NCBI GenBank assembly: GCA_028023455.1
Contig: JAQFVV010006208.1
Location: 8,662,963-8,726,962, forward strand
From: Epiperipatus broadwayi
Taxonomy: Eukaryota; Onychophora; Udeonychophora; Euonychophora; Peripatidae
Direction of reading: 5' to 3'
DNA length: 64,000 nucleotides
In this document: piece after piece, positions 43,321 through 54,700 of the stretch
How the letters are laid out: each line of letters begins with the position of its first letter
Position numbering within the stretch: the first letter of the stretch is position 1
Notes under the pieces: model-generated
What the model saw: the letters and a program-made list of their open reading frames with translations, nothing else
The model's database searches: none
Told to the model about the DNA's origin: nothing
Program-made: the position numbers and the translations under genes

Positions 43321-43412
43321 ACATTATAGGGAATCATTACTAACAGAACACCTAGGCTGGCACAGCTCCACTATATGTATTCTCACACAAAAAACATCCC
43401 AGTCTGAAGTCA

Positions 43413-43585
43413 GTGTTTCTGGAGAATGAAGTCGAATCTGGCCATGCTTTCGATCCATGGTATATTAAAATAGTGTGTGCAGAGCACAATGATCAGAAAA
43501 GAAGTTTTAAAGAGACATGGTTTATCATTAATAACACCTATATGATAAACAAAAAAGACTCTTGTATAGGAGTTGTCATAAAAAT
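43413..43585 (+). pseudogene. GIY-YIG endonuclease C-terminal relic (Penelope-type)
   Basis: An open stretch reads VESGHAFDPWYIKIVCAEHN, then DQKRSFKETWFI and MINKKDSC. It aligns by eye with TGxxFEP..IVCTEKSDAKRKVKEAFYI...INR at 16.7 kb and with the 58 kb copy. The catalytic N-terminal half and the final LSxxW are not visible. It ends where an RTE tail (CATCATCATCAACC, 43603) begins, so the RTE insertion probably cut it. Confidence 0.65.
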
Positions 43586-43602
43586 TACAAATTTACATAT
43601 TC

Positions 43603-44455
43603 ATCATCATCAACCATTATCAATCCACTACAGAATGAACATCTCTTCAAGTTCAATCCATCTTCTCTGATCTTTAGCTTCTCTTCTCCACACCATCTCC
43701 GCACACTTTCTTATTTCATCCATCCATCTCACATGTAGTCTCTTTCTGGGTTTTTCACAATCTCTTGGAATCCAGTTTAAGATTTCAATTGTCCCTCTAT
43801 TATCATCTCTTCTAGCAATATGTCAAGCCCAACTCCACTTCAGTCTTTTAATTTTTTCAATGTGATCAATAACATCTGTTTGTTCTCTTACTCATATATT
43901 GCGTTTTCGATCTCTTCTTGTTACTGGTAACATGCATCTCTCCACACTTCTTTGAATGGTCTGAAGTCTTTGTATTACTCTTCCATTAAGTGCCCAAGTC
44001 TCAGATCCATAAGTAAGAGCTGGTAAAACACTTTTATTAAAAACATTTTTCAAACACATAGGCATATTTTCTTTTAGTATCAAGTTATTTCTACCAAAAG
44101 CATTCCAACCAAGTTTAATTCTACAATTAATTTCATCCATTATGTTTCCATCTGTATTAATAATCTAACCAAGGTATTTGTAGTTGTTAACTTCTTCTAA
44201 CTCATCATAATCAATCTTTATTTTTGAGAAAATCCATTGAACATTACTTTAGTCTTTTTAACATTTATCTTTAGTCCTACTTTCTTAGTTTCATCTGATA
44301 ACTCTTGCAACATTACCTGAAGCTCTAAAGCATTATTTGCAAAAACAACTACATCATCTGCAAAATCTAAATGACTTAAATAATCTCCATTTATGTACCC
44401 ACTGAGTATTAAGGTCATGTTTCCTCCTAATAATATCAATTTAGTCAATAAGTTT
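43603..44455 (-). pseudogene. RTE-type LINE, 5'-truncated, reverse transcriptase part
   Basis: The minus strand begins near LILLGGNMTL, then INGDYLSHLDFADDVVVFAN (FADD is the catalytic box). ELQVMLQELSDETKKVGLKI, NVKKTKVMFNG, LTYGSETWALNGRVIQRLQT and the RTE 3' end with a CAT-repeat tail at 43603 follow. At least one frameshift (near 44150-44220) breaks the frame. It lies head-to-head with the plus-strand copy at 44.9 kb. Confidence 0.85.
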
Positions 44456-44492
44456 GAGCATTATGATTATCATCTTCCAGGAAGAAAGCATT

Positions 44493-44599
44493 TTTTTCAT
44501 ATGTCATAGCATCGGCTGGGACGCAAACCCACAACCGTCTGTAACCAACTACTTGCTTGCAAGGCAGCTGCGATACCTCTCGGCTAACAACCCTTGACG
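44493..44599 (-). mobile_element. tRNA-only SINE, second type, with perfect TSD
   Basis: Minus strand: TTGTTAGCCGAGAGG (A box), CAGCTGCCTTGCAAGCAAG, GGTTGTGGGTTTGCGTCCC (B box region), GCCGATGCTATGACATATG and A tail. The 13-bp duplication GGAAGAAAGCATT lies at 44480-44492 and 44600-44612. The loop between anticodon arm and T arm is about 20 nt, longer than a standard variable loop. Confidence 0.9.
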
Positions 44600-44927
44600 G
44601 GAAGAAAGCATTGCTCAATGAATTATTAGCTAAATTGTAAATAAAATTTAATTTTGTTTTGAGAAACAAATTAACAATCATTTTAGAATTAAGTAATTGA
44701 ATGCTTAGTTGCCTATAAGTTCTTATGACATTTGACATTTAAGCATCGAAGTTCTGTTAAGTATAATTATTCTACTGAATTAACAAAATATATTTTTTCC
44801 CTCTTCTGGGCATTCATAAAAAATAATCATAAGTTATATTTATATTTTGGAATTAAATAATATTTTATTTTAAAATATTTTAAACAACACAACAATTAAT
44901 TACATAATATACTAAATCAACATTGAG

Positions 44928-45815
44928 AAGTAAGACAAGGTGACTCCATATCTCCAAAACTTTTACACATCTCAGAAGTATTTGTGGATTAAAATGGGAA
45001 ACTAAAGGAGGAAAGTAAATGGAGATTATTTAAGTTTTAGATTTGCGTGATGTAGTTGTTTTGCAAATAATGCTTCCGAGCTGCAGGAAATGTTGCAGGA
45101 GTTATCAGATGAAAGTAGGAAAGTAGGACTAAAGATAAATGTTAAAAAGACTAAAGTAATGTTTAATCGATTTGCTCAAAATATGAAAATAAAGATTGAT
45201 TATGATGAGTTAGAAGAAGTTAACAGTTACAAATACCTTGGTCAGATTATTAATACAGATGGAAACATAATAGAGGAAATTAATCATAGAATTAAACTTG
45301 GTTGGAGTGCTTTTGGTAGAAATAACTTGATATTAAAAGGAAATATGCCTATGTGTTTGAAAAGAAAAGTTTTTAACAAATGTGTTTTACCAGTTCTTAC
45401 TTATGGATCTGAAACTTGGACACTTAATAGAAGATCAATACAGAGACTTCAGACCACTCAAAGAAGTATGGAGAGATGTATGTTGGGAGTAACAAGAAGA
45501 GATCAAAAACACAATGTATGGGTAAGAGAACAAACAGGTGTTACTGACCTCATTGAAAAAATTAAAAGATTGAAGTGGAGTTGGGCTGGACATATTGCTA
45601 GAAGAGATGATAATAGATGGACAATTGAAATTTTAAACTGGATTCCAAGAGATTGTAAAAGACCCAGAAGGAGACCACATGTAAGATGGATGGATGAAAT
45701 AAGAAAATGTGTAGGGGTGATGTGGAGAAGAGAAGCTAAAGATCGGAGAAGATGGATTAAACTTGGAGAGACCTTCATCCTGCAGTGGATTGATAATGGT
45801 TGATAATGATGATGA
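44928..45815 (+). pseudogene. RTE-type LINE reverse transcriptase, best C-terminal copy
   Basis: The remnant of EVRQGDSIS is visible at 44930 and a mutated FADD box near 45045. From 45090 a 237-codon open frame reads MLQELSDESRKVGLKINVKK, YKYLGQIINTDGNI, VLTYGSETWTLNRRSIQRLQ, WSWAGHIARRDDNRW, RPRRRPHVRWMDEI and finally FILQWIDNG. WAGHxARRxDxRW and RPxxRWxDxI are hallmarks of RTE-type elements. The element ends in TTGATAATGATGATGATG with no poly-A, as RTE elements do. The missing upstream two-thirds and the damaged catalytic box make it inactive; the intact 3' frame points to a recent copy. Confidence 0.85.
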
Positions 45816-46060
45816 TGATGATTTCTACCATCTAATTTTAATTGTTAAATATTTTTAGAAAAATTCAAACTTTTAAATTTGCCACCGATGCTGACGCGCA
45901 CGCACGTTAGTATCAAATATAACAAATATTTTAGATATTATTTTCCTCTCTTCTTCATATATTGCTGTACTAACTAATGGTAGTAGTAGCATGGAAATTA
46001 AACAAGTGACCTTTAGATTTGTCAATAGTACATTTAAGGGAGTGCTGTAATCATATACAC

Positions 46061-46530
46061 CAGGGGTGGCCAACTTTTGTGTTCATAAGATCTACTTTTT
46101 ATTTTTAAATTGCGATCGACTTCTTGTCATAGACGATAGACTTGTTGTCATAGGCGTAGTCCAAGTAGAGGGAGGTGTGAAATATATACTATTTTTATAT
46201 ATCTACCTAGTAAAAAATAACAATTATTTAACGGGCCAAAAAACTCATGTCCGGAGGAATTAAAGCAACATGAATAATTATTAACAATATTTATTAATTC
46301 AAATTAGCTACTTTAAGTCAAGATTAAAAATATTATTTTCAATAATGATACGGCTTAATGGATTTCACCTTTCTAGAAGTGAAAAAAAATTTAGAACAAA
46401 AAACTTGAAAATCTTGACTTAATTTGTTTCACTCGTTACCCGACAGCTCTCGCCAGATTGGCCTCGCGGTCGACCAAAAATGGCTTTGCGATCGACCGGT
46501 GGATCACGATCGACTTGTTGGACACCTCTG
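46061..46530. mobile_element. hAT-type non-autonomous DNA transposon
   Basis: Terminal inverted repeats CAGGGGTGGCCAAC and GTTGGACACCTCTG (two differences). Flanking 8-bp duplication ATATACAC / ACATAGAC (two differences). Subterminal GCGATCGAC repeats are typical of hAT MITEs. No transposase is encoded. Confidence 0.85.
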
Positions 46531-46770
46531 ACATAGACTATTCTATCAAAAACAACAGCCTGTGCAATTATTTATGAGAGTCTCCAAATTTCTCCATTTT
46601 TTCTAAGAGCAATATTTAGAAACCATTCATAAATCTCGTCTTTAAAAAAAAAGAGAAATCAGCAGGAATCTCTAGATAAGTTCATAATTCCATGTCTTTT
46701 GTCTTTAACAGAATAGCTAGTTGTTTACAGTATTATTTTAAAATCAATATTTACAAATTTAAAGATTACT

Positions 46771-46825
46771 TATTCAATTCTCATGCTAGTACTGTTACAG
46801 ATCAGGCCAGAAATAACTAAAAAAG
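46771..46825 (+). mobile_element. Fragment of the CTGAAGAAG-type tRNA SINE
   Basis: TTCAATTCTCATGCTAGTACTGTTACAGATCAGG matches 17570-17615 of the better copy (TTCGAATCCCATGCTAGTAC). Confidence 0.6.
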
Positions 46826-47180
46826 AAAAAATATTCAAATGTTGTATTATATACTAATCATTGAATGTATTTTAGTGGGAGTAGTCCAACTTTAAAACAA
46901 GTATAATGCCATTGTCATAAATGTTTAGAAAATCTGTCACATATAGCTGATAAAGGTATAAGCTTTGCTATAGTCTTCAGATAATTTTATTAAAATGTTC
47001 TGATAAAAACAATATGTAGGCATTTTAATTCCTTATTTAATGATTTTCAAAATGTTGAAAATAAGACAACTATAAGATGCATCTAGCAGACACGGGATGT
47101 TATGAAATTCATTAGTCTTTGTTAATGTTAAAAAATGTAAACAGTATTCAATATATTTCATATATATATATATTTTTATA

Positions 47181-47262
47181 TGTCAAATGCGTTGACCGGA
47201 AAACAAACTCGGGCCAGCTGCTTGGAAGGCAGCTACGCTAACCACTAGACCTTCAACACTTG
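47181..47262 (-). mobile_element. tRNA-only SINE, Gly(TCC)-like
   Basis: Minus strand: CAAGTGTTGAAGGTCTAGTGG, the GCTGCCTTCCAAGCAGC anticodon arm, then CCGGTCAACGCATTTGACATA. TATTTCAT on both sides is a possible 8-bp TSD. Confidence 0.75.
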
Positions 47263-47269
47263 ACTATTT

Positions 47270-47835
47270 CATCTTTTTTGAGATTCAAAAATAACAAAAG
47301 TTTAAAGTTTAACTAAACAACCAGATGTAAGTAGATCTACCAAACTGTTATTCAACCTTGATTACATCTTAATGCAATATTTCAGGCCAGTTTGATATTA
47401 ATTCCTTTAAATTTGCATATTGTTTGAGAAAAATTACTATCTTCATTTAAATGCAGAAATATTTAAATTTTTTTTATTAAAGGTAAATTTGGGCTCAGCA
47501 CCTCCTATAAAAATGACTCACTCTTATTAATGATGAAAATCATGTCAAAGTATAAGCACATTGTTTGTTTTTATAATCCGCACATTAAACACCTATCTGA
47601 CAAACCCAGATTAATTTGGAATCTTAACCTCTAGAGAATGATTCTCAATATGAATGCTATAACTTACTGGGAAAAAGCAAAACATTCAGTAAATATATAT
47701 GTAAGACAAATGTAAACAAAATACTTTTCTATATACTGATTATCCCTTTAAGCTCTAAAAAAGTGGCAGAAAGGTATTAGATATAATGGGGCCACATAAT
47801 AGCATTTTGATATATGTTTACATATAATTCATGTT
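47270..47835. other. Nothing recognised
   Basis: AT-rich, no partner seen. Confidence 0.4.
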
Positions 47836-47840
47836 TGTCA

Positions 47841-48354
47841 TCATCATCAACCATTATCAATCCACAACAGGATAAAGGTTGCTCCAAGTTAAATTCATCT
47901 TCTCTGATCTTTAGCTTCTCTTCTCCACATCACCCCTGTACACTTTCTTATTTTATCTGTCAATCTCACATGTGGTATCTTGCTGAATCTTTTACAATCT
48001 CTTGGAATCCCATTTAAGATTTTAATTGTCCATCTATTATCTTTTCTAGCAATATGTACAGCCCAACTCCACTTCAGTCTTTTAATTTTTTCAATAAGAT
48101 CAGTAACACCTATTTATTCTCTTACCCATCTATTGCATTTGCAATCTCTTCTTGTTACTCCCAACATGAATTTCTCCATACTTCTTTGAGTGATCTGAAG
48201 TCTCTGTATTGCTCTTCTATTAAGTGTCCAAGTCTCAGATCCAAAAGTAAGAACTGGCAAAGCACATTTGCTTTTATTATCAAGTTATTTCTACCAAAAG
48301 CACTCCAACCAAGTTTAATTCTATGATTATTTTCATCCTTTATGTTTCCATCTA
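47841..48354 (-). pseudogene. RTE-type LINE, 5'-truncated fragment
   Basis: From the CATCATCATCAACC tail at 47841 the minus strand encodes remnants of HVRLTDKIRK, WAVHIARK, a LGSETWTLNRRAIQRLQ segment (complement at 48180-48250) and SAFGRNNLI (48285). Internal deletion is visible near 48260, where the VFNKCVLP segment is missing. Truncated at about 48354. Confidence 0.8.
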
Positions 48355-48401
48355 CACAATATTATATTGTTATAAATGGACAATGAGCATAATACATTTT
48401 T

Positions 48402-48502
48402 TTAAGTGTCATAGCATCGGTCGGGACGCGAACCCGCAACCCGGGCAACTGCCTGCAAATGCAAGGCAGTCATGCTGACCTCTCGACCACCAATGCAAGA
48501 CT
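48402..48502 (-). mobile_element. tRNA-only SINE, second type, with 16-bp TSD
   Basis: Minus strand: GCATTGGTGGTCGAGAGGTC, TGCCTTGCATTTGCAGGCAG, CGGGTTGCGGGTTCGCGTCC, GACCGATGCTATGACAC. The perfect duplication AGCATAATACATTTTT lies at 48386-48401 and 48503-48518. Confidence 0.9.
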
Positions 48503-48509
48503 AGCATAA

Positions 48510-50380
48510 TACATTTTTAAGCACAATATTTTTGCAAATTTGCAAATGCATGCACACATGTGAATTTGAGATTCTACCTGTACACTATAAAGTTGTTGTT
48601 TTGTAGAAGAGATTAAGTCATTGTAAGCAGACCAACTCCATAACTATCAGAAATTAAAATAATTTCATTTTAATCTTACTATTACTGAATTTTATTTCAT
48701 CTCTGGTAAAAACCCATACACATATATATATATACACACATTTAGAGTGCTTTTAAGTCATAATATGGGGGAGGGTGATTTACTCCCTTTGTTTACATAT
48801 ATATTGTAACCTTATATTTAGCCCTGTGGGTTAAATGTAATCTGTAATGTTTAATTTTTTTTTTTTTTAGCTTAAATAAACTTAATCCTGGAGTAAATAG
48901 ATTTTCTTGTTGTAAACCATATAAATTTTTAACTAAATGTTTTAATTTATTAATGAAACAGTGTCTATTAAACATGTTAAAAATAAAAGTTAGTTTGAAG
49001 TGTGTTGTGTTTTAAATTAATGACAGTAAAAATGTTTTTATTTATAAAAGATAGTTATTAATTTATATTAATGTTTCGATTGTTGCTAATTTTGAAAATA
49101 AACTATCAAATGATATTTTATAAAGTATTGGCTAATGCAATATTTGTTTAAAGTTAGAACTTTAAAAAGTCTAAGCTTAAAGATAACTAATTGGAATAGG
49201 TCTCAACTTGAATAAGTTTTAGGAGGTAAAAATTTAGCTTCATTGCTTTTAAAATATTAGTTATATCTAATATATATGTGTGTGAGTATTTGTGCATGTA
49301 TATTAAAAAATTGGAAATTTTAAAAAGTCTATTAAAAGTTATATTTATAAAAAGAATACTTTAAATAATGATAAATTTAAAGAACATTTAAATAGAATGA
49401 AAAAGAATGTTTATTTGAAATAAAATGAAGATATTATCTTAATTAAATTAATAATATTTATTAAAATTAAATAAATAATTTATTTAATAATTAAATAAAA
49501 TTAATAAAATTTATTATATGTTAATTATCAGTCTAGACATCATATTTTACATAGTTTTAATTAATAAGTTCAAGATCAAAACTCTATAAATATGCAACCT
49601 TGCAATTAAAAGATGTTAAAATATGCTAATGTTTAAAGATTCCACTCTAGAACTTTGATTGGATTGTTGAATTATATCATGTAACATATATTTCAGTAAA
49701 AATGTAATATGCATGTGCGTATAAAAAGGAAATCATGCACAGTATTCATACTTTATTTTTTTGAGATTATTCTTATTATTTTCACTTAATCAGTTTTAAA
49801 AGATTTTTAGTTTATTTCATTTTTAAATTGCTTTTTTTTTATTAATTTAAATATCCAAGTAAGAAGTAAAAGTTATCCTTGTAGTGCTGACTACATATTC
49901 ATGGGCAATAAAACTCTGAAAGTTGCAACAATGATATTTTTTTAAATAAAATTATAAAGCATCTTGAATGGAAAAAGTTTTTGGAAACTGATAAGACATT
50001 GAGATATGCATATGCTTATTTAATTCTATTATACATTTTTAGTGTTAATCCAAACTTTTTGGCTATTAAGTATTACTTTTAATATTTTAATGTGTAACTT
50101 TTAAATTTGTTAATGGTACTAATTTTAATTATTACTGATGTTACCTGTTATATCTTGATAAAGTTTTGATTTTAAAATAAATACTTTATGTGAACAATAT
50201 AATTAATAAAAGACAATCTTAAATTTGTTTGAAATAAATTTAAAGATTATTATATTTTATCAAACCAGAAGAATTGCAATGATGACTTATCTTAAAAGTA
50301 TTGACAGTCATAAAAATAAAATAAACTACAATAAATTAAATCAACAACAAACAAACACAGTAATATATATATGAGAGTAA
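48510..50380. other. Long AT-rich stretch, nothing recognised
   Basis: Only AT-rich filler and poly-T runs. The 60-codon minus frame at 48793 has no recognisable domain. Confidence 0.5.
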
Positions 50381-50384
50381 AAAT

Positions 50385-50760
50385 CAGTCATATGTCACAT
50401 GACCTATATAGCTTGCATCACCAATATATAATATATGAAGAGCCTGCTAATAGCTCTAAACAAGCTTATTTATTTTAATGATAAATGCTACAAGAGAAAG
50501 TACCTGAAGCCTTAGTCTCTGATGGTCTCCATCCCCAGACTGGTTTGAGCTATGGCTCTTTTCAGTGAGAAGCTAGGACAATAGATTCAAATTACTAACT
50601 CAAGTCAAGCATTTATCTAATTCTTAAATATTAAGAAAAAGATCTAAATCTTCAGACACATACATGTCTTCAATGTCAGCTCTCTAACTAAAGAAACTAT
50701 ATGGGCCTGAACTAAATCCAGTGATCCCATATATCAGTAGACTTGGTAATTTAAAAAGAG
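50385..50760 (-). mobile_element. Family C-type repeat, decayed hammerhead
   Basis: Minus core at about 50575-50530: UUCUCA, CUGAAAA, GAGC-CAUA-GCUC, AAACCAGUC, UGGGGA. Stem I and stem II pair well and GUC is kept, but G8 and G12 are lost. Related to 35040-35345. Confidence 0.6.
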
Positions 50761-50764
50761 ATTT

Positions 50765-51140
50765 GATAGCAAAAAAAAAATTTATAATATTATTTTATAT
50801 TTTAGTAATTAGTAAATACAGTAATTTCTAATATCTTTTTTAACATCATATTAAGACTATTGTAGTTTCAGTGCTATTTCATAAATTTTATCCAAATAAA
50901 AAATAATAAGCAAATTGCTAAACATAGAGATTAATGACATCAGCTTATGTGTATTGAATCTGACATTAATAAGTTAGTAATTCTTTTCCAAACTCATGTT
51001 TCATATTAAATATTATAAATGCCTAAAGTATATAGAGAAAAAATTATTATACCAGAATAAGTTATGTATTCAAAAAGTTGTGCTTAATGTTCAAATTTTT
51101 TAAAAATTTAATTTGTTGGTATATTTATTATCAATAAGAA
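50765..51140. other. Nothing recognised
   Basis: AT-rich. Confidence 0.45.
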
Positions 51141-51144
51141 TATC

Positions 51145-51555
51145 ATACTTTCCATACAGTAGTGCCACCAAGTGCAAGCCTTTGTAATCAATGAATACAG
51201 AAAGGTTTATGCATAAAATCCCTATCTAGTGCCTTCTCATCCAACATCTCCCAGACTAGTTTCTAGCTTATTGGCTTTGTCAGTGAGGACCCTGGATTTT
51301 GAAAGTACTGCACCTAGATTCCCAGTCTAGTTTTTAGCTTCAAAATCCAAGGCTCCTCACTGATAAAAGCCAATAAGCTAGAAACTAGTCTAGGGATGTT
51401 GGATGAGTAGGAACTAGATAGGGCTTTTATACACAAACATTTCTACATCCATTGATTACAAAGGCTTGCACTTGGTGGCACTACTGCATGGAGAGTTTGG
51501 TACTCTAATTAACAGCATGTGTAAGCACATGAAATGGTAATCATGAGATATATAT
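51145..51555. mobile_element. Family A repeat, head-to-head, both cores decayed
   Basis: Minus part 51145-51330 and plus part 51340-51555. The plus core reads CTGATAA (G8 to A) with stem I otherwise kept. The minus core has lost the ATGA region. Outer ends CATACTTTCCATACAGTAG and GGAGAGTTTGGTACTC are inverted. Confidence 0.8.
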
Positions 51556-51954
51556 ATATTATTATTATTTGAAATGATATTTAGATATGTTAGATTTGTT
51601 CTCGTTTATGTTATATTCATATCCCCGTGAGATTTGTTATTATGTACTTTTTGAAGAGTGATTTTTTTTATATTAAAAAAGTGCACTCTCTGCAAAAATA
51701 AATGAAAGTTTATTTGATTATTTTTTTCGTAAATTATTTTTTATTCTACGTGTAAATTTTTTAAAAAAAAATTTACATTACATTAAAACAAACTTTTATT
51801 ACGATTAAAAATGCAATATTTTTTATCTAAATTCAATTAGGACAAACTAGTATTATTATAAAACTCTGGGTTCAAAATTAATTTTGGATACAGAAAATTT
51901 GTAGAAATATTCAGTTTCTTAAATGGTTAAATAAAAAAATAGTCAAAATAAGAG

Positions 51955-52150
51955 TCATAAATCACATGACCCTATTCTCTTAAGCTTGTAAGTTATAAAC
52001 AGTGAGGATTGCCAATTCTTCAACAAGCTTTGTGATAAATGCTTAGCCAGAGCAAGCTTTAAAAATCTCTGTCAGGACACCCCCCCCCAAACCCTGACAG
52101 TTTCGTGCTTTGGCACTCCTCAGAGAGGTGCCAGGGTAGGTTCAGACATG
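51955..52150 (-). mobile_element. Family C hammerhead repeat
   Basis: Minus strand mirror of 4215-4440. The core at about 52120-52090 reads CUGAGGA, GUGC-CAAA-GCAC, GAAA, CUGUC. Stem III has lost three bases relative to CCAUGGUC, so cleavage is doubtful; stem II is perfect. Confidence 0.7.
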
Positions 52151-52214
52151 TAACTTAAATGTAACTGATTATTCTTAAAAAAATAAAAAATAAATAAATA
52201 AAATTAATAAATTT

Positions 52215-52400
52215 AAACCCATTACTTGCTTGGGAAATGATGATCATGGCCAACTGATGAAAACTGATTCAGTGTGAAATATGTATATTGAAAATCATTT
52301 ATCTTATTCACATGTATGTCATCCTGTGCACTGGTTATATAAGATGGAGTGGATGACTGAAGAGAGTTTGAAAGTCTGAATTCAACTCTCCTCTATTTAC
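52215..52400 (+). mobile_element. Family B (subfamily 2) repeat, partial
   Basis: Starts inside the ribozyme region and runs to GTCTGAATTCAACTCTCC. The 5' half is missing. Confidence 0.65.
52232..52300 (+). ncRNA. Hammerhead ribozyme, family B subfamily 2
   Basis: GATGATCATGGCCAA, CTGATGA (52254-52260), ACTG-ATT-CAGT inside AA...GT, GAAA (52276-52279), TATGTATA (cut after 52287), TTGAAAATCAT. The core is complete. The proximal stem I has only TCAA-like pairing and is weak. Confidence 0.6.
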
Positions 52401-52583
52401 TTGATTATAAAAAATGCCCGGATAAATGATATAAATTTGAATACTGTAAAAGTAACAGTAGTCTTGTCAACTTTGTATAGTGTTCAAGTGATAATAAAAA
52501 GAGAAATGCTTAAAAGATTGTTTAATTAATTAGTAAATGCTCCAATTACTTAAACAAAGAAAAATGTAAGTAAAAATACACTT

Positions 52584-52672
52584 CAAGCGTTGGTGGCCTA
52601 GTGGTTAGCATAGCTGTCTTCCAAGCAGCTAGTTTGGGTTTGCTTCCTGGTCAACGCATTTGACACATAAAG
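52584..52672 (+). mobile_element. tRNA-only SINE, Gly(TCC)-like, with 12-bp TSD
   Basis: CAAGCGTTGGTGGCC-TAGTGG (A box), AGCTGTCTTCCAAGCAGCT, GGTTTGCTTCC (B box), GGTCAACGCATTTGACACAT then AAAG. Duplication AAAAATACACTT (52572-52583) and AAAAATGCACTT (52673-52684). The unit ends a few bases after the acceptor stem; there is no body. Confidence 0.9.
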
Positions 52673-52734
52673 AAAAATGCACTTAAATCCATTGACTTGA
52701 AATATAGTATCAATTAAAACATTGTTGGACATTT

Positions 52735-53640
52735 ATTGCAAAAAAAATAGTCTAAGAGAGGATTTGAACACAGATTTTCAAGTTTTCTTCAATCATCCAT
52801 TCCATATTATACAACTAACACACATGACCACATACACATGAAAAAGATAAATGATCTCCAATATATGTATTTTTGGCTGAACCAGCACTCATCACTTGGT
52901 TCGGATCATCATCTCCCACACATATGTACAGTCAGTTCTCAATTTATATTAAGATAGAAAATCTGTAAACTTTAATGGATCAGCTTCAATTTTTTTCACC
53001 CTCCAACATTTGAGTCATTCATATCATTGAAAATCTGAGCATAGAACCCTCAAGGCCCTTGTTGATGCCAATATTATTGTCATATCTATATTGATTAGGA
53101 CACTCTGACCCCTCACATATAGGACCATAATATGCCAATTTAAATACACAGAAGAGGGATGGGCAGAAAAAAAACGTTGAATATGTAATGTTTAAGTACA
53201 TGTATATTGTCTACTCTAAACTTAATGTAATTAGAAGGACTTGAACTCAGAATTTTGAGATCCTTATTAATATCCACTCTATCTTATACAACTACCTGTG
53301 AAAAAGATAAATGATTTCCAATATATATATATTTCATGCTGACTCAGCACTTATCAATTTGTCCAGATTAACATTTTCCACACTTATATAAAATCAGTGC
53401 TCAGTTTATATTAAGATAGAAAATCTTCAAACTTCAATGGACAGGCTTCAATCTAATCCACTCTCTAATTCTTCAGCATCCACATCGTTAAAAATCTGAT
53501 AATGGTTTGTTTAAAGCCCTTGTTGATGCTGATATTGTTGTCATATCCACATTGCCTTTAAGTCACTCTGAACTTCGATATTCAACCTGCAAATGCCCAT
53601 CCCTCTTCTGTATATTTGTTATGTAACATACTTATAACGG
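52735..53640 (-). mobile_element. Family B (subfamily 2) head-to-tail dimer
   Basis: Two minus units (ribozyme regions near 52885 and 53345, spacing about 460 bp). Cores are GUGAUGAG (C3 lost, GAAA lost) and UUGAUAAG. Distal stem I AUGAUC/GAUCAU is kept in the first. Confidence 0.75.
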
Positions 53641-53879
53641 ATGCTACTAATATTGAAATTTTAAAAAGGCCTGAAAATGGCAGTTATTTTACAAATTTTT
53701 CTTAGTAAATTTAATAGCAGATATAATGAATGGAGGGCTGAGTTAAATGATAAATTTGATGATTCAAAGTGTAAATATAAAGAGTTAAAAAAGTAAGTTG
53801 GATAAATTGAATTGTAAAACTGATGAGTGAGGAGATAAATTAAGAACTGATACAGAAGCTATGTATATTGCTCAGCTTA

Positions 53880-54700
53880 ATGTGTCTAAAGCTGATTCAA
53901 AGTCAACATGGGTATAGCAACAATATCAGCATCGATAAAGGCTTTGGACATTCTATCATCAGATTTTCAAAGATATGCATTGCTGAAAAGTTGGAGGATG
54001 GAGTATATTGATATCTATCCATTAAAATATGGTTTTCTATCTTAATATAGGCACTGATTATATATGTGTATGTGAGGTGACAATCCAATCCAACTGATGA
54101 ATGCTGGTTCAGCACAAAATACCTATATTGGAGATCATTCATCTTTCCCCCATGTATGTGGTCATGTGTATCAGTTATATAATATAGAGTGTATGGAAGT
54201 GAAGTCCTTTTTAATTACATTAAGTTTAGTATAGACAATATACTTGTATTTAAATATTACATATTCAGCTTAAATGGACATATTAAGGTTATACATGTGA
54301 AAGGTCAGGCTGACTTAAAATCAACATGGGTATGACAATATGATTGACATCAACAAAGGCTTTGAGCATTCCATCATCTGATTTTCAATGATATGGATGA
54401 CTGAAGAGTTGGAAGATGGAGTAGATGGAAGTTTGTCCATTAAAGTATGAAGGTTTGTTATCTTAATGTAAACCAAGCATTGATTATATATGTGTCAGAG
54501 ATGACGGCCTGAACAAACTGATGAGTGCTGGCTCAGCACAAAATATTTATATTAAAGGTCATTTATCTTTTTCTCACATAAATGGCCATGTGTGTTAGTT
54601 ATATAGGATGGAGTGGATGATTGAAGGAAACTTGAAATTCTGTATTCAAATCCCCTCTAATTACATCAAGTTAAAGGATATACATTATACTTGTATTAAT
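53880..54700 (+). mobile_element. Family B (subfamily 2) head-to-tail dimer
   Basis: Two plus units (ribozymes at 54074-54145 and 54497-54570, spacing about 420 bp). Both keep CTGATGA and stem II (TGCTGG..CAGCA), but both read CAAAATA where CGAAATA is expected, so G12 is lost in each. Confidence 0.75.

Noticed and set aside
44495-44598. Functional Leu or Ser tRNA gene with long variable arm
   Set aside because: The extra loop does not form a clean variable stem, and siblings vary in anticodon (TGC, TAC, TGT), as expected for pseudogenes.
52584-52672. Functional tRNA-Gly gene
   Set aside because: The T stem and acceptor stem have mismatches, the unit has an A tail and a TSD, and many diverged siblings exist, so it is a retroposed SINE.
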